Assembly: GCF_014646195.1 (NCBI RefSeq)
Contig: NZ_BMMZ01000006.1
Span: 1 to 64,000 of the forward strand
Length of the DNA stretch: 64,000 bases
Origin: Microlunatus endophyticus
GTDB lineage: Bacteria; Actinomycetota; Actinomycetes; Propionibacteriales; Propionibacteriaceae
Direction of reading: 5' to 3'
Shown here: piece by piece, positions 25,026-34,119 of the stretch
Layout of the letters: every line of letters starts with the position of its first letter
Numbering within the stretch: position 1 is the first letter of the stretch
Translations under genes and position numbers: made by a program
Notes under the pieces: model-generated
Told to the model about the DNA's origin: nothing
What the model saw: only the letters and a program-made list of their open reading frames with translations
Database searches by the model: none

Positions 25026-26846
25026 TCAGCGCCGATAGGCCGCGGCCTGGATGCCGTACAACTCGGCATACAGGCCGCCGGCCGCCATCAACTCCGCATG
25101 TGACCCCGCCTCGACCAGCCGGGCGCCGGACAGCACCAGGATCAGGTCCGCCATCCGGACGGTCGAGAACCGGTGCGACACCAGGACGGTGATCCGGCCG
25201 GCTGCCTCACCGGTACGGGCCTGCCCGGCGAACGACTCGAAGAGCGCATGCTCGGTCTCGGCATCGAGGGCCGCGGTCGGTTCGTCCAGGATCTGCAACA
25301 GCGTGCCGTCCCGCATGAAACCCCGGGCCAGCGCGACTTTCTGCCACTGGCCGAAGGACAGGTCGACACCATCGGGCCAGGTCGGACCGAGCTGGGTGTC
25401 CAGCCCGTGCGGCAACCGGTCGACGACGTCCTCGGCGCCGGCCCGCCCGATCGCAGCCACCACCGCCGCTCGATCGTCGGAGCGGGGCAGGTCGCCGAGC
25501 CCGATCGACTCGCGGGCGGCCAGTTCGAAAGTGAAGAAGTCCTGATATGCCCCGGTCATCCGGGCACGCCACGGTTCGGCCGGGATCTGCTCGAGATCAA
25601 GCCCGTCAACGGTGATCCGACCGGTCGTCGGCTGGTAGAAGCGCGACATCAGCTTCATCAAAGTGGACTTGCCGGCACCATTCTCCCCGACCACCGCCAC
25701 CACCGAGCCGGCTGGGATCCGTACCGAGATGTCACGCAGGGCGTACGCGTCGGTGCCGGGATAGCAGAACGAGACGTTCTCGAACACGATGCCGTCGGTG
25801 AGCCGGTCCGGAATCGGGCCGCTGGCCCGGTCGGCGTGCCGGGTCGCGTACGCCTCCAGCCAGACCAGCCGCTGCGAGGCGTCCAGGCACATCCGCAGGA
25901 AGTCGGCATTGCCGGCGGTCATCGCGACGTACTGGGAGAGATGGCTGCCGGCAGTCACGACCAGCAGCACCTGGGCGGCAGTGCCACCGAACACTGTCGC
26001 CGTGACCACGATCGCGGCGATGTAGGCGACCGCGAAGACCGTCCAGCCAGCTGCCTGCCAGCCGGCTGAAGCCCACCGGACCCGGGCCAGTGGTGCATAC
26101 CAAGACTCCCAGGCTGTACGACGACGCCGGACCACGTCAGTGCCGATGTTCCAGATCCGTACCTCTTTGGCAGCCTGCTGGGTGGTGCCGATCATGAAGA
26201 AGTGCCGATGCCGGCGTTCGTGCGGCGCTACCCGTTCGGTGGCCTGCTGGGTGATCGCCGACCGCTTGCTGGAGATCCACACCGTCGGCGCCGCGAAGAT
26301 CACCAGCACTGTCAACAGCGGATTGACCGACGCCACCAGTCCCAGCGTGATCACCAACCGGACCAGCGATCCGACCACACTGAAGAACGCCAGATACAGA
26401 TGATCAAGCTGCCAGACCTGTTCCTTGAGCACACTCAGCCGGTCGAGGTACTCGGGGCGCTCCTGATGCTCGATCGTCGGGACACTGGCCTGCAGTCCCG
26501 CGACATGCGCTTCGAGCTGCGCTCCGACCCGCATCCGGAAGGTGCGCTGGACGCGGGATCCGACCGTCTGCAGCAGCCAGGCGCCGACCGCGGAGGCTGC
26601 CAGTCCGAAGCAGCCGACCATGATCATCGGAGCGCTGCCCTTGCTGGCACCGCTGCCCAGGATCATCAACCAGACGGCGAAAAGGCTGTCGGGAACCGCT
26701 TCCAGGAGTGCCATGGCCAGCGACAGCGTGATCAGTCGCGGCTCGGCCCGATAGGCCAACTGCATCGTCCGTGCCAGGGTCCGTACGGTCCCGGGCAGCT
26801 TCTGCTCCGGTTCGGTGGCCGGGTCGGTGATCACGGTCGCGGTCAT
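25026..26846 (-). CDS. ABC exporter subunit (permease-ATPase fusion)
   Basis: A 606-residue half-transporter. The N-terminal 320 residues form the six-helix exporter membrane domain. The ATPase has Walker A GENGAGKST, signature LSFGQWQKV and Walker B LLQILDEPTAALD, then SHRFSTVRMAD as the H-loop. The signature is LSFGQ in place of LSGGQ. The start overlaps the stop of its partner by four bases, so the pair is a heterodimeric exporter. The cargo is unknown; the VOC gene upstream and the divergent ArsR regulator suggest a stress or small-molecule role. Confidence 0.9.
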   Translation of the reverse strand: MTATVITDPATEPEQKLPGTVRTLARTMQLAYRAEPRLITLSLAMALLEAVPDSLFAVWLMILGSGASKGSAPMIMVGCFGLAASAVGAWLLQTVGSRVQRTFRMRVGAQLEAHVAGLQASVPTIEHQERPEYLDRLSVLKEQVWQLDHLYLAFFSVVGSLVRLVITLGLVASVNPLLTVLVIFAAPTVWISSKRSAITQQATERVAPHERRHRHFFMIGTTQQAAKEVRIWNIGTDVVRRRRTAWESWYAPLARVRWASAGWQAAGWTVFAVAYIAAIVVTATVFGGTAAQVLLVVTAGSHLSQYVAMTAGNADFLRMCLDASQRLVWLEAYATRHADRASGPIPDRLTDGIVFENVSFCYPGTDAYALRDISVRIPAGSVVAVVGENGAGKSTLMKLMSRFYQPTTGRITVDGLDLEQIPAEPWRARMTGAYQDFFTFELAARESIGLGDLPRSDDRAAVVAAIGRAGAEDVVDRLPHGLDTQLGPTWPDGVDLSFGQWQKVALARGFMRDGTLLQILDEPTAALDAETEHALFESFAGQARTGEAAGRITVLVSHRFSTVRMADLILVLSGARLVEAGSHAELMAAGGLYAELYGIQAAAYRR

Positions 26847-28699
26847 GCGAGCTCCCCCTGATCATCGTTGAGGCCGTCGGCGAGGTCATCATCGAAGTCA
26901 TCATCGAACTCATCGTTGAGGTCATCGTCGAACCGCGAGGCCTGCAGATCGAACATGGTCCGGTAGCGCCCGTTGATCGCCATCAGGTCGTCGTGGCTGC
27001 CCGATTCGATCACCCTGCCGTGCTCGATCACGCAAATCCGGTCGGCATGTCGGACGGTCGAGAACCGGTGCGAGACCAGGATCGTGGTGATGTCCCGGGT
27101 GGCCTGGAGGATGCGCTCGAAGACCTCGGCCTCGCCGCGGACATCCAACTGCGCGGTCGGCTCGTCGAGGATGATCAACTTCGCTCCGGCCCTGACCCTG
27201 GCCAGCGCCCGGGCGAGCGCGACCCGCTGCCATTGGCCGCCGGACAGGTCGGTGCCACCGGCATACTGTTTGGACAGGACGGTGTCCAGGGCGGCGAGCC
27301 GGGACGCCCCTGCCTGTTCCAGCGACTCCATGATCAACTCGTCCGATCCACCGGCGGGGGCCACGTTGTCCCGCAGCGGCACCTGGTAGCGGACGAAGTC
27401 CTGGAACGCCGCCGAGACCTGGCCGCGCCAGGAGTCGACGTCCAGCTCGCGAAGATCAACTCCGTCGACGGTGATCCGGCCGGCGGTGGGGTCGTACAGC
27501 CTGGCCAACAGCTTGACCAGGGTGGTCTTGCCCGCCCCGTTCTGCCCGACGATCGCCAGCGACTGCCCGGCCTCGATCGTCAGGTCCAGTCCGTCCAGGA
27601 TCAGTCCGCTGCCGTGTGGGTAGCCGAAGCTGACATTCTCGAAGCGGAGCTGGGAGGCCGGCAATCCGGCGGCGGCGCGGTGGCCTACGGGCAGCCCCCC
27701 GGCGCCCTGCATCCGTCCGAGCAGACCGTTGACCAGCGGGACGGGCCGGGACGCATCCGAGAGCCACCAGTCGAAGTCGAGATTGGCCAACGCACTGACG
27801 CCCATCGCCGTGCCGGCGTAGGCGATCAGCCGGGACAGATCAAGATCACCGTTGATCGCCGCTCGTGCCAGCGTTGCGAAGACGATCCCGTTGCCGACCA
27901 CGAGCGCGAGCAGTGACAGCCCGACCGAACGTTCCCGCATGCGGAACGCAGCGAGCGCGATCTCCAGGAGCTTGGTCCGTCGATCGCGGAACCGTCCGGC
28001 AGTCCAGCCGGCAAGTCCGAACAACCGGATCTCCTTCGCGGCCGGGGTGTCGACCGCCATCCGGTAGGCGTACTCGGCGTGCCGCTGGTGTTCCTTGATC
28101 TCCGCCGAGCCCCAGTCCTTCCAGGCCAGGCTGTCCCGCAGCAGGAAGTGCGGAGACAGCCAGACAACCAGCAGCACCAAGCCGGCCCACCACGCGAACC
28201 CGCCGACGACCACGGCGGACACGATGCCGGCGCCGAAGCCGGCGAATCCGGACCCGATGTTGGGCATCGCATCCCGCATCCGCACCGCGGTCAGCCCGAG
28301 ATCGAAATCCCGCGCCAGCGTGAAGTCGGAAGCGAGATCAGGATCCTCGAGGTGGGCGATCCCGGCCGGTCCGGTGGTCGCGACCATCAACCGGTCCTGC
28401 AGCGCCGCCGACGTCCGGTCTCCCAGGTTGGTCGCCAGCTGGGTGTGCAGCGGACCGAGCGTCTGCATCGCGACGAACAGCACTCCGACGGTGACCAGCG
28501 GCGGCAGCAGCCGGTCATGATCACCGACGACGCCCACCAGCCAGCCGATCGACACCGAGAGCCCGGGCGGCAGCATCGCGCGCAACACGACCAGGGCCCA
28601 CCAGCCGACGGTCAGCTTGCGATCGGCTGACCAGATCGCCCCGAAGAGGAGCTGCCACTCCGGCGAGTCCCGGAGCTTGTGCCACCATCGCGCGACCAT
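26843..28699 (-). CDS. ABC exporter subunit with acidic C-terminal tail
   Basis: A 618-residue half-transporter with an exporter membrane domain and an ATPase: Walker A GQNGAGKTT, signature LSGGQWQRV, Walker B LIILDEPTAQLD, H-loop SHRFSTVRHAD. The last 30 residues are an Asp-rich repeat (FDDDLNDEFDDDFDDDLADG), encoded by imperfect 12-15 base repeats at about 26866-26935. The start is the ATG at 28699; the upstream part of the long open frame overlaps the VOC gene and is not real. It is the partner of the next gene (ATGA overlap). Confidence 0.9.
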   Translation of the reverse strand: MVARWWHKLRDSPEWQLLFGAIWSADRKLTVGWWALVVLRAMLPPGLSVSIGWLVGVVGDHDRLLPPLVTVGVLFVAMQTLGPLHTQLATNLGDRTSAALQDRLMVATTGPAGIAHLEDPDLASDFTLARDFDLGLTAVRMRDAMPNIGSGFAGFGAGIVSAVVVGGFAWWAGLVLLVVWLSPHFLLRDSLAWKDWGSAEIKEHQRHAEYAYRMAVDTPAAKEIRLFGLAGWTAGRFRDRRTKLLEIALAAFRMRERSVGLSLLALVVGNGIVFATLARAAINGDLDLSRLIAYAGTAMGVSALANLDFDWWLSDASRPVPLVNGLLGRMQGAGGLPVGHRAAAGLPASQLRFENVSFGYPHGSGLILDGLDLTIEAGQSLAIVGQNGAGKTTLVKLLARLYDPTAGRITVDGVDLRELDVDSWRGQVSAAFQDFVRYQVPLRDNVAPAGGSDELIMESLEQAGASRLAALDTVLSKQYAGGTDLSGGQWQRVALARALARVRAGAKLIILDEPTAQLDVRGEAEVFERILQATRDITTILVSHRFSTVRHADRICVIEHGRVIESGSHDDLMAINGRYRTMFDLQASRFDDDLNDEFDDDFDDDLADGLNDDQGELA

Positions 28700-28701
28700 G
28701 A

Positions 28702-29073
28702 TCAACTGACTCTGGCGATCGGTCCGTTGAGGGTCAGCGCGTTCCCGTCGGGATCGGTGAGGTTGGCCTCGCGGACACCCCACGGGGCATCGCTCGGCTG
28801 CTGGGTGATGGTGAAGCCGGCCGACTGTGCGCGGGCCGCGACGGCATCGACGTCGTCGACGGCGAAGTAGCCGAGATACTGGCCATGGGATTCCTCGGTG
28901 GCCGGATGCAGCAACAACCACGCACCCTCGGCGTTGCCCTTGGTCGGCAGGTGGAACTGGACGTGGTGGTCGTCCTCCCAGTCGCGGGCCAGGCCGAAGG
29001 CCTCCTCGTACAGCTTGGCGGCCTCCCGGACGTCGGCCGTGAAGGCGATCAGCCCGGTGAAAGTGAATGTCAT
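28702..29073 (-). CDS. VOC-family (glyoxalase/bleomycin-resistance-like) protein
   Basis: A 123-residue protein of the vicinal-oxygen-chelate fold, starting MTFTFTGLIAFTADVREAAK and ending TDPDGNALTLNGP. The paired beta-alpha-beta-beta-beta pattern is visible, with HVQFHL and GYFAVDDVDAVAARA. Members are small-molecule binding or modifying enzymes. It lies two bases upstream of the ABC exporter and shares a short divergent promoter with an ArsR-type regulator. The ATG at 29073 is chosen to leave room for that promoter. Confidence 0.82.
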   Translation of the reverse strand: MTFTFTGLIAFTADVREAAKLYEEAFGLARDWEDDHHVQFHLPTKGNAEGAWLLLHPATEESHGQYLGYFAVDDVDAVAARAQSAGFTITQQPSDAPWGVREANLTDPDGNALTLNGPIARVS

Positions 29074-29085
29074 CGCACCCCTGTC

Positions 29086-29111
29086 GTATGCAGCTTGCGC
29101 ATTGCGCATAC
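29086..29111. promoter_or_regulatory. Dyad in the VOC/ArsR divergent promoter
   Basis: GTATGC (29086-29091) and GCATAC (29106-29111) are exact inverted arms, and the inside contains TGCGCA repeated. The whole intergenic gap is only 45 bases, so a protein bound here would block both promoters. The ArsR-like regulator to the right is the obvious candidate. Confidence 0.6.
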
Positions 29112-29118
29112 TAGTCAC

Positions 29119-30237
29119 ATGGGTACGACACTTCCAGAGTTCGTCGCAGCGGCACGGCCGCGGACGGTGCTACGAGTCGGCGCACCGAGCCTGGCCGCAA
29201 CGGTCCCCAACGCCATGCTCCTGGTGGACTACGCGCTGCACCAGAACGCGATGCCCAGCTCGGAATTGGCCGCCCTGGCGCAGAGCCTGCCGGACGACCT
29301 CGTCGATGCGACTCGGACGATCCGGGTCGCACTGGCGCACGGTGCCGTCCTGCGCGGCGTGCTGCTGCACCAGCTCGACCCGGATGATTTCGGCCACCGG
29401 CATTGGGATGCGCTGCGCAGATTCATCGCCGGCTGGTCCGACGGATTCGTCAACGCGGTGATCGACCACGGGATCGACTCCAACCTCCGCTGGGAGCATC
29501 CCGAGCTCGGGCCCGGGCCGAGCGCCGCGACCCTGATGCCGATCGATCAGCCGACCGATCTCGTACGCGACCGGGGCCTGGAGGTGCTGCGCAGTTGGCG
29601 GACACCGGATGCCGAGGACCGCGCGCCCGAACTGCTCGACCCGGCGGGTCTGCGATCAACGCTGCTGGAACTGCTGGACGCCATCTGGGACGGCTGGCTC
29701 GGTACGGCCTGGGCGGATCAGCTGCCGGCACTGCAGTCGGCCGCAGCCTCGGCACCGACTCCCCCGCCCGGCTGCGGGGCGACCCAGTGGATCAGCCTGG
29801 TCACCGGACTGCAACCGGATCCGTCGTATGCGGACGCTGCCGAGCAGGCGGCCGAGTTGATCATCATGCCCTCGGTTGGGCTCGGGCGGAGCCTGTCACT
29901 CTTCGCCGACCAGTCGACCTGGGTGCTCTACAGCCCGCAGCCGACTGATCATCGCCGGACCGGGATCTCGATCGGCCGGCTGGGTCAGCTGGCACCGGCC
30001 ATGACCGCGCTCGGCGACCGGACCAGGCTGTCGATCATCCTGCAGCTGCTCGATCATGGTCCGCAGACCATGCAACAGCTCGCCGACGCCCTCGAGGTGC
30101 ACCAGAGCACGATCTCCCGCCAGGTCACCGTGCTCCGCAAGGCCGGCGTGGTCGCCGTCCGGGACGATCGCCGGGTCGAGGCCGACCGGACCATGATCAG
30201 GAGCACCGCGGAGACGCTGCTGGCGACGCTGGAGTGA
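29119..30237 (+). CDS. ArsR-type regulator with a large N-terminal domain
   Basis: A 372-residue protein, much longer than the usual 100-residue ArsR. The C-terminal 80 residues hold a winged helix-turn-helix: MTALGDRTRLSIILQLLDHG followed by QQLADALEVHQSTISRQVTV. The N-terminal 280 residues are helical with no motif I recognise; similar actinobacterial proteins carry a DUF5937-like sensor domain. It diverges from the VOC-ABC exporter operon and probably represses it through the 29086-29111 dyad. No metal-binding cysteines are visible in the HTH part. Confidence 0.85.
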   Translation: MGTTLPEFVAAARPRTVLRVGAPSLAATVPNAMLLVDYALHQNAMPSSELAALAQSLPDDLVDATRTIRVALAHGAVLRGVLLHQLDPDDFGHRHWDALRRFIAGWSDGFVNAVIDHGIDSNLRWEHPELGPGPSAATLMPIDQPTDLVRDRGLEVLRSWRTPDAEDRAPELLDPAGLRSTLLELLDAIWDGWLGTAWADQLPALQSAAASAPTPPPGCGATQWISLVTGLQPDPSYADAAEQAAELIIMPSVGLGRSLSLFADQSTWVLYSPQPTDHRRTGISIGRLGQLAPAMTALGDRTRLSIILQLLDHGPQTMQQLADALEVHQSTISRQVTVLRKAGVVAVRDDRRVEADRTMIRSTAETLLATLE

Positions 30238-30567
30238 TCAGCGCCCGGGCGTGCGGCTCGCCCTCGGTAGCCTCGAGGCGACGACCAGCGCAAAAGTCAG
30301 GAACAGGATCCCGATGCCGGTCAACAGGCTGCCGGTCACCGTCTGCGCGGCGAGGGTCTCGAGGACGGTGTCGTCGTCCGCCCCGACGAGCACCCTCGAG
30401 AGGAGCAGTTGGTAGGCGTAGCGATTGAGCACGCCCAGCAGCAGGAATGCCGATCCGATGATCCCGGTCACCTTGGCACGGCCGTGGATACCGGCGGCCA
30501 GCAACCACACCGCGACGACGACTCCGAGCGCGGACAGCCCGAGCGCGACGAATTGACTGGCGGGCAT
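30238..30567 (-). CDS. Small membrane protein
   Basis: A 109-residue protein with three or four hydrophobic helices (FVALGLSALGVVVAVWLLAA, VTGIIGSAFLLLGVLN, LLTGIGILFLTFALVVASR). No known family recognised. Its ATG shares one base with the stop of another small membrane protein (TGATG), so the two are coupled and may form a pair. Its stop codon abuts that of the ArsR gene with no gap. Confidence 0.7.
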   Translation of the reverse strand: MPASQFVALGLSALGVVVAVWLLAAGIHGRAKVTGIIGSAFLLLGVLNRYAYQLLLSRVLVGADDDTVLETLAAQTVTGSLLTGIGILFLTFALVVASRLPRASRTPGR

Positions 30568-30908
30568 CAGCTGCTGCTCCGGAATCGTCGGTGCCGCCGG
30601 TAGACGACCAACATCGCGGACACGAGCAACACCAGTCCGGCCGCACCCACGACGGCGATCACGATCGAAGCGAGCCCGTACGCGTTCGCTCCGTACATCG
30701 CTGTCAGCCAGGCCTGGACCGAGCCGTTGAGGGCACCGAGAACTGTGCTGGCGAAGAGCGCGAGCACTCCAGTGACAGCCAGTGCCCGCGAGGTGCCCTC
30801 GGCCTGGACAAGGATCACGATCAACGCGATCAGGTAGCAGACGCCCAGCACCGCGCAGGCGATGACATCCGCCACTGGAATCAGGTCTGCAGCCATCGAA
30901 CAGACCAT
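30567..30908 (-). CDS. Small membrane protein
   Basis: A 113-residue protein with four hydrophobic segments (VADVIACAVLGVCYLIALIV, ALAVTGVLALFASTVLGAL, LASIVIAVVGAAGLVLLVSA) and a basic C terminus (YRRHRRFRSSS). Function unknown. I prefer the ATG at 30908 because AGAGG lies a few bases upstream; the ATG at 30896 has none. Similar size and topology to the following gene suggest a duplicated or paired system. Confidence 0.68.
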   Translation of the reverse strand: MVCSMAADLIPVADVIACAVLGVCYLIALIVILVQAEGTSRALAVTGVLALFASTVLGALNGSVQAWLTAMYGANAYGLASIVIAVVGAAGLVLLVSAMLVVYRRHRRFRSSS

Positions 30909-30964
30909 AACGCCTCTGGAGGGGCCGCACCTCTCGATATTTCGGGCCGGGCAGCATTCGGTGA

Positions 30965-31615
30965 TCAAGCAGTCGTGCTCGACCCCAGGATCTGCCGGAT
31001 CGCATCGGCGGCCGAGCCTGCGATGACGGAAGGGCTGACGTCGATGCCTGGATGTGCTCCCGATGGGCGGACCCAAGCGGTCCGCAGGCCGACGGCGGCA
31101 CCGCCCGCGACATCCAGGTGCAGGCTGTCCCCGACCATCCACCCGTCCAACGGGCAGCCGAGTTGCCGGGCGAGCGCGTGGAAGATCGCCGGGTCCGGCT
31201 TGCGCACGCCGACCGCCTCGGAGATCACCCAGCCGTCGACCAGATCCGACAGGCCGGTGGCCCGGATCTTTCCCTCCTGATTGTCAGCCATCCCGTTGGT
31301 CACGATCCCGATCGTCCAAGAGGACTCTCGAAGTGCCCGTAGTCCGTCCTTGTCCTCATCCGTGCACCGCACGAGTCCGGGCATCCGGTGGCGGTACGCG
31401 GCCCAGATCTCGGCCCCGCTCACGGGCAGTTCCCAGCGCCGCGCCAGCTCTGAGAAGACGTCCCCCTTCGGCCGGGTCTCGGACAGCGCGCGGCCGATCT
31501 GCCCAGAGGCTCCGTCCGGCAACTGCCACTCCGTGGCGAATTCCGCGGCCCAGGCGCGGGCGGCGCGACCCTGATCGACAAGGGTCCCATCGAGATCGAA
31601 CGCAACCAGCGGCAC
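30965..31615 (-). CDS. HAD-family hydrolase
   Basis: A 216-residue HAD phosphatase. Motif I is FDLDGTLVD at residues 6-14, motif II is GIVTNG, motif III is the Lys in VRKPDP and motif IV is MVGDSLHLDVAGG. The cap domain is helical and N-terminal, as in phosphoglycolate-phosphatase-like enzymes. GTG start at 31615. It diverges from a second HAD gene 56 bases away. The substrate is unknown. Confidence 0.88.
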   Translation of the reverse strand: MPLVAFDLDGTLVDQGRAARAWAAEFATEWQLPDGASGQIGRALSETRPKGDVFSELARRWELPVSGAEIWAAYRHRMPGLVRCTDEDKDGLRALRESSWTIGIVTNGMADNQEGKIRATGLSDLVDGWVISEAVGVRKPDPAIFHALARQLGCPLDGWMVGDSLHLDVAGGAAVGLRTAWVRPSGAHPGIDVSPSVIAGSAADAIRQILGSSTTA

Positions 31616-31671
31616 CGGCCCAACCTAGAGCATCCCGTACCGCTGATCCCCGGTCTGGAAGGATGCTGGAC

Positions 31672-32379
31672 GTGACTGCCCGTACCTTGATCGTCTTCGA
31701 CTGCGACGGCGTGCTGGTGGACAGCGAACGGCTGATGCAGGACATCGATCTGCGAATGATCGCCGACCTCGGCTGGCCGATCACCCGCGAGGAGATCTTC
31801 GAGCAGCACCTCGGGCGCTCCGAACCCTTCGTGGATGCCAACATCGCCCGACACATCGGACATCCCGTACCGGAGTCGTTCGTCCTGGAGCGCCGCCAGG
31901 CCCATGCCGAGGCATTCAGGCAGAGCCTGGCCGCGGTCCCCGGTGTGGAGACCGTGATCGCGCGGCTGCAGGCCGCCGGATTCGGTACCTGCGTCGCGTC
32001 CTCCGGCACTCACGAACGCATCCGGCTGGTCCTCGGCTTGACCGGTCTGCGGCACTACTTCGCCGACCGGATCTTCAGCGCCGATGACGTCGAGCACAGC
32101 AAGCCGGCCCCCGACCTGTTCCTGCACGCCGCGGCAAGTCTCGGCTACGAACCGAGTGCCTGCATCGTCGTCGAGGACAGCCCATCAGGTGTGACCGGGG
32201 CGAAGGCGGCCGGGATGCGAGCCGTCGCCTTCTGTGCGCTGACGCCGGTTACCGCCATGCGGAGCGCCGACGTGGTGATCACCGGAATGGCACAGTTGGG
32301 GGCGACGATCGAGAACTTGGTCGGACAGCGCCAAGCACCGTCCTCCTCAGCGACTCGGACGGATGGCACACTCCCGTGA
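31672..32379 (+). CDS. HAD-family hydrolase (beta-phosphoglucomutase/YniC-like)
   Basis: A 235-residue HAD protein with motif I FDCDGVLVDSE, motif II SSGTHERI, motif III Lys in HSKPAPDLF and motif IV VVEDSPSGVTGAKAAGM. The last pattern is typical of the sugar-phosphate phosphatase/phosphoglucomutase branch. The GTG at 31672 has GGAAGG nine bases upstream; the ATG at 31663 sits right against that site and is less likely. The stop overlaps the next gene's GTG start by four bases. Confidence 0.88.
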   Translation: MTARTLIVFDCDGVLVDSERLMQDIDLRMIADLGWPITREEIFEQHLGRSEPFVDANIARHIGHPVPESFVLERRQAHAEAFRQSLAAVPGVETVIARLQAAGFGTCVASSGTHERIRLVLGLTGLRHYFADRIFSADDVEHSKPAPDLFLHAAASLGYEPSACIVVEDSPSGVTGAKAAGMRAVAFCALTPVTAMRSADVVITGMAQLGATIENLVGQRQAPSSSATRTDGTLP

Positions 32380-32855
32380 CGGCGATCAGGCAGGCGGATG
32401 CCGCGGATGCCGGAGACGTCGGCGGCCTTGCCCTGTTGCTGTGGCTCGACACGCGTGACGAGGAGCCGACCGGGCCGTCGCTCGACGCATTCACCGCCGA
32501 GCTGGACCGTTGGTGGACCCGGCACCGCGATACTCATCGGGCATTCGTGGCCGCGCTTCCTTCCGGCCGGGAGGGCGGGGCCGAGATCATCGGGATGGCC
32601 TGGGTGGCGCTGGTCGACCGCATCCCGAGGCCCGGGGCGACGAGCCGGATGTCAGCAGATATCCAGACTGTCTTCGTGATGCCCGACCATCGGGGTCGCG
32701 GAGTCGGCTCGGAACTGGTCGAAGCCGCAGCCGCCCACGCGACCCGGCTCGGAGCGATCCGGGTCACCGTCCACTCCGGCAGCCGGGCGGTACCGGTGTA
32801 CGAGCGGCTGGGATTCGCGTCCTCCCGACAACTCCTGCAACGACCGCCGGGCTAG
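32376..32855 (+). CDS. GNAT family N-acetyltransferase
   Basis: A 159-residue GNAT protein. The acetyl-CoA pyrophosphate loop is MPDHRGRGVGSELVEAA and the end reads VPVYERLGFASSRQLL. The acceptor is unknown. It is translationally coupled to the HAD gene (GTGA) and its stop overlaps the stop of a convergent broken GNAT gene by four bases. Confidence 0.86.
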   Translation: MTAIRQADAADAGDVGGLALLLWLDTRDEEPTGPSLDAFTAELDRWWTRHRDTHRAFVAALPSGREGGAEIIGMAWVALVDRIPRPGATSRMSADIQTVFVMPDHRGRGVGSELVEAAAAHATRLGAIRVTVHSGSRAVPVYERLGFASSRQLLQRPPG

Positions 32856-33411
32856 CCCGGGCGATCGGCTGAGTCGTGCGAGTCGAGCAGACATCGCTGC
32901 ATCAACAGACACTGGCATCGGTAGAGGTAGGTACGCCCATCAGGAGACTCCTGCTCCCACTCGGCCGCCTCGGTGCCGAACACGTCGTAACCCAGACGAC
33001 GATACAGGCGCAGAGCGCCATCGTTCGATTCCTCCACCGCCAAAGTGCAGCGGTCGCACCCGTGATCCCGCACGACCTCTTCGGCGTGCATCATCAACGC
33101 AGCGCCGATGCCCTGCCCCGCAACTCCTCCACGACATCGAATTGGAAAAGATTCCCGGCACCCGGGTGTTCGTCGTAGCGGATGCCGATCTTGCCCACGA
33201 TGCGGCCATCTGACATCACTGCCGCCAGATAGTCACCAGAGTTCTCCAGTGCATCCTGCAGCTGGGCTCGTTGGAGCTCGGTACGAGCCCAGCGGTCGAC
33301 ATCATCCATTGCGAATGGTCTGATCTGCAGGCTCTCGATGCCGGTCACGGCCCGGAACTTTGCCACAGCTCGTTCACGATCACCAAGGGATATTGCGGCA
33401 CTGCGGCTCAT
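32852..33411 (-). pseudogene. GNAT acetyltransferase interrupted by a one-base frameshift
   Basis: From the ATG at 33411 the frame reads IESLQIRPFAMDDVDRWART and then VGKIGIRYDEHPG and FDVVEELRG before breaking. The other half continues in the next frame from about 33110 as MMHAEEVVRDHGCDRCTLAV and NDGALRLYRRLGYDVFG. Restoring one C in the run at 33116-33119 would give the normal RGQGIGAALMMHAEE acetyl-CoA loop. Either a real frameshift or a homopolymer sequencing error; repaired, the product would be about 186 residues. Confidence 0.82.
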
Positions 33412-33441
33412 GATCACCGGCCGGTCGCCCATACTGGGCTG

Positions 33442-34119
33442 ATGCATGTGGCTCCCGGCTCGTCTGAACCGACCGTCACTGATTGGCGGCCTGTCACGGT
33501 CGACGAACTCGTCGGCGAATTCCCGTCCGCCGGGGCAAGTACGCGGATCGTTGCCGTCGATGGTCGGAGCGCGAGCGGCAAGACCACGCTCGCCGAACGG
33601 CTCAATGCGGCGATCGCCAACTCTGCGATCATTCACACCGACGATGTGGCCTGGTGCTATTCGATGTTCGACTGGTCACAGCTTCTGGAGGACAAGATCA
33701 TCGATCCGGCGCGGCAGGGCGAACCGGTGCGTTATCAGCCGCCCGGTTGGGAGCCGAACGGCCGATCCGGTGCCCTCGAGTTGCCGGCCGGACTCGACAC
33801 GGTGATCATCGAGGGCGTCGGCGCGGGTCGCCGGGAACTCAGTGCGGTGCTTGACGTCCTGGTGTGGGTGCAGTCCGACTTCCCGACCGCGCATGTTCGG
33901 GGTCTGGAGCGCGACATAGCCAGCGGGGTCAATGGCGGACCGGTTGAGTGCCAGGAATTCTGGGACCACTGGATGAGGTCCGAGATTCCCTTCCTCGACA
34001 ACGATCGTCCCTGGGAACGGGCCGACTTCATTGTCGCCGGAACGGGCGGCCCTGTCGGACCCGACGCTGGGGACCTGACCGTGGCGGTTCACCCGACGAC
34101 ACCGCCCTCCGACCGGTAG
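33442..34119 (+). CDS. P-loop kinase, uridine-kinase-like
   Basis: A 225-residue nucleotide-binding protein. Walker A is DGRSASGKTTLAERL near residue 43, followed by IIHTDDVAWCYSMFDW, where the Asp pair resembles the substrate site of uridine/nucleoside kinases. DTVIIEGVGAGRREL is the Walker-B-like strand. It overlaps the convergent hydrolase gene by about 30 bases. The phosphate acceptor is unknown. The start is the ATG at 33442, 30 bases from the divergent GNAT start. Confidence 0.78.
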   Translation: MHVAPGSSEPTVTDWRPVTVDELVGEFPSAGASTRIVAVDGRSASGKTTLAERLNAAIANSAIIHTDDVAWCYSMFDWSQLLEDKIIDPARQGEPVRYQPPGWEPNGRSGALELPAGLDTVIIEGVGAGRRELSAVLDVLVWVQSDFPTAHVRGLERDIASGVNGGPVECQEFWDHWMRSEIPFLDNDRPWERADFIVAGTGGPVGPDAGDLTVAVHPTTPPSDR

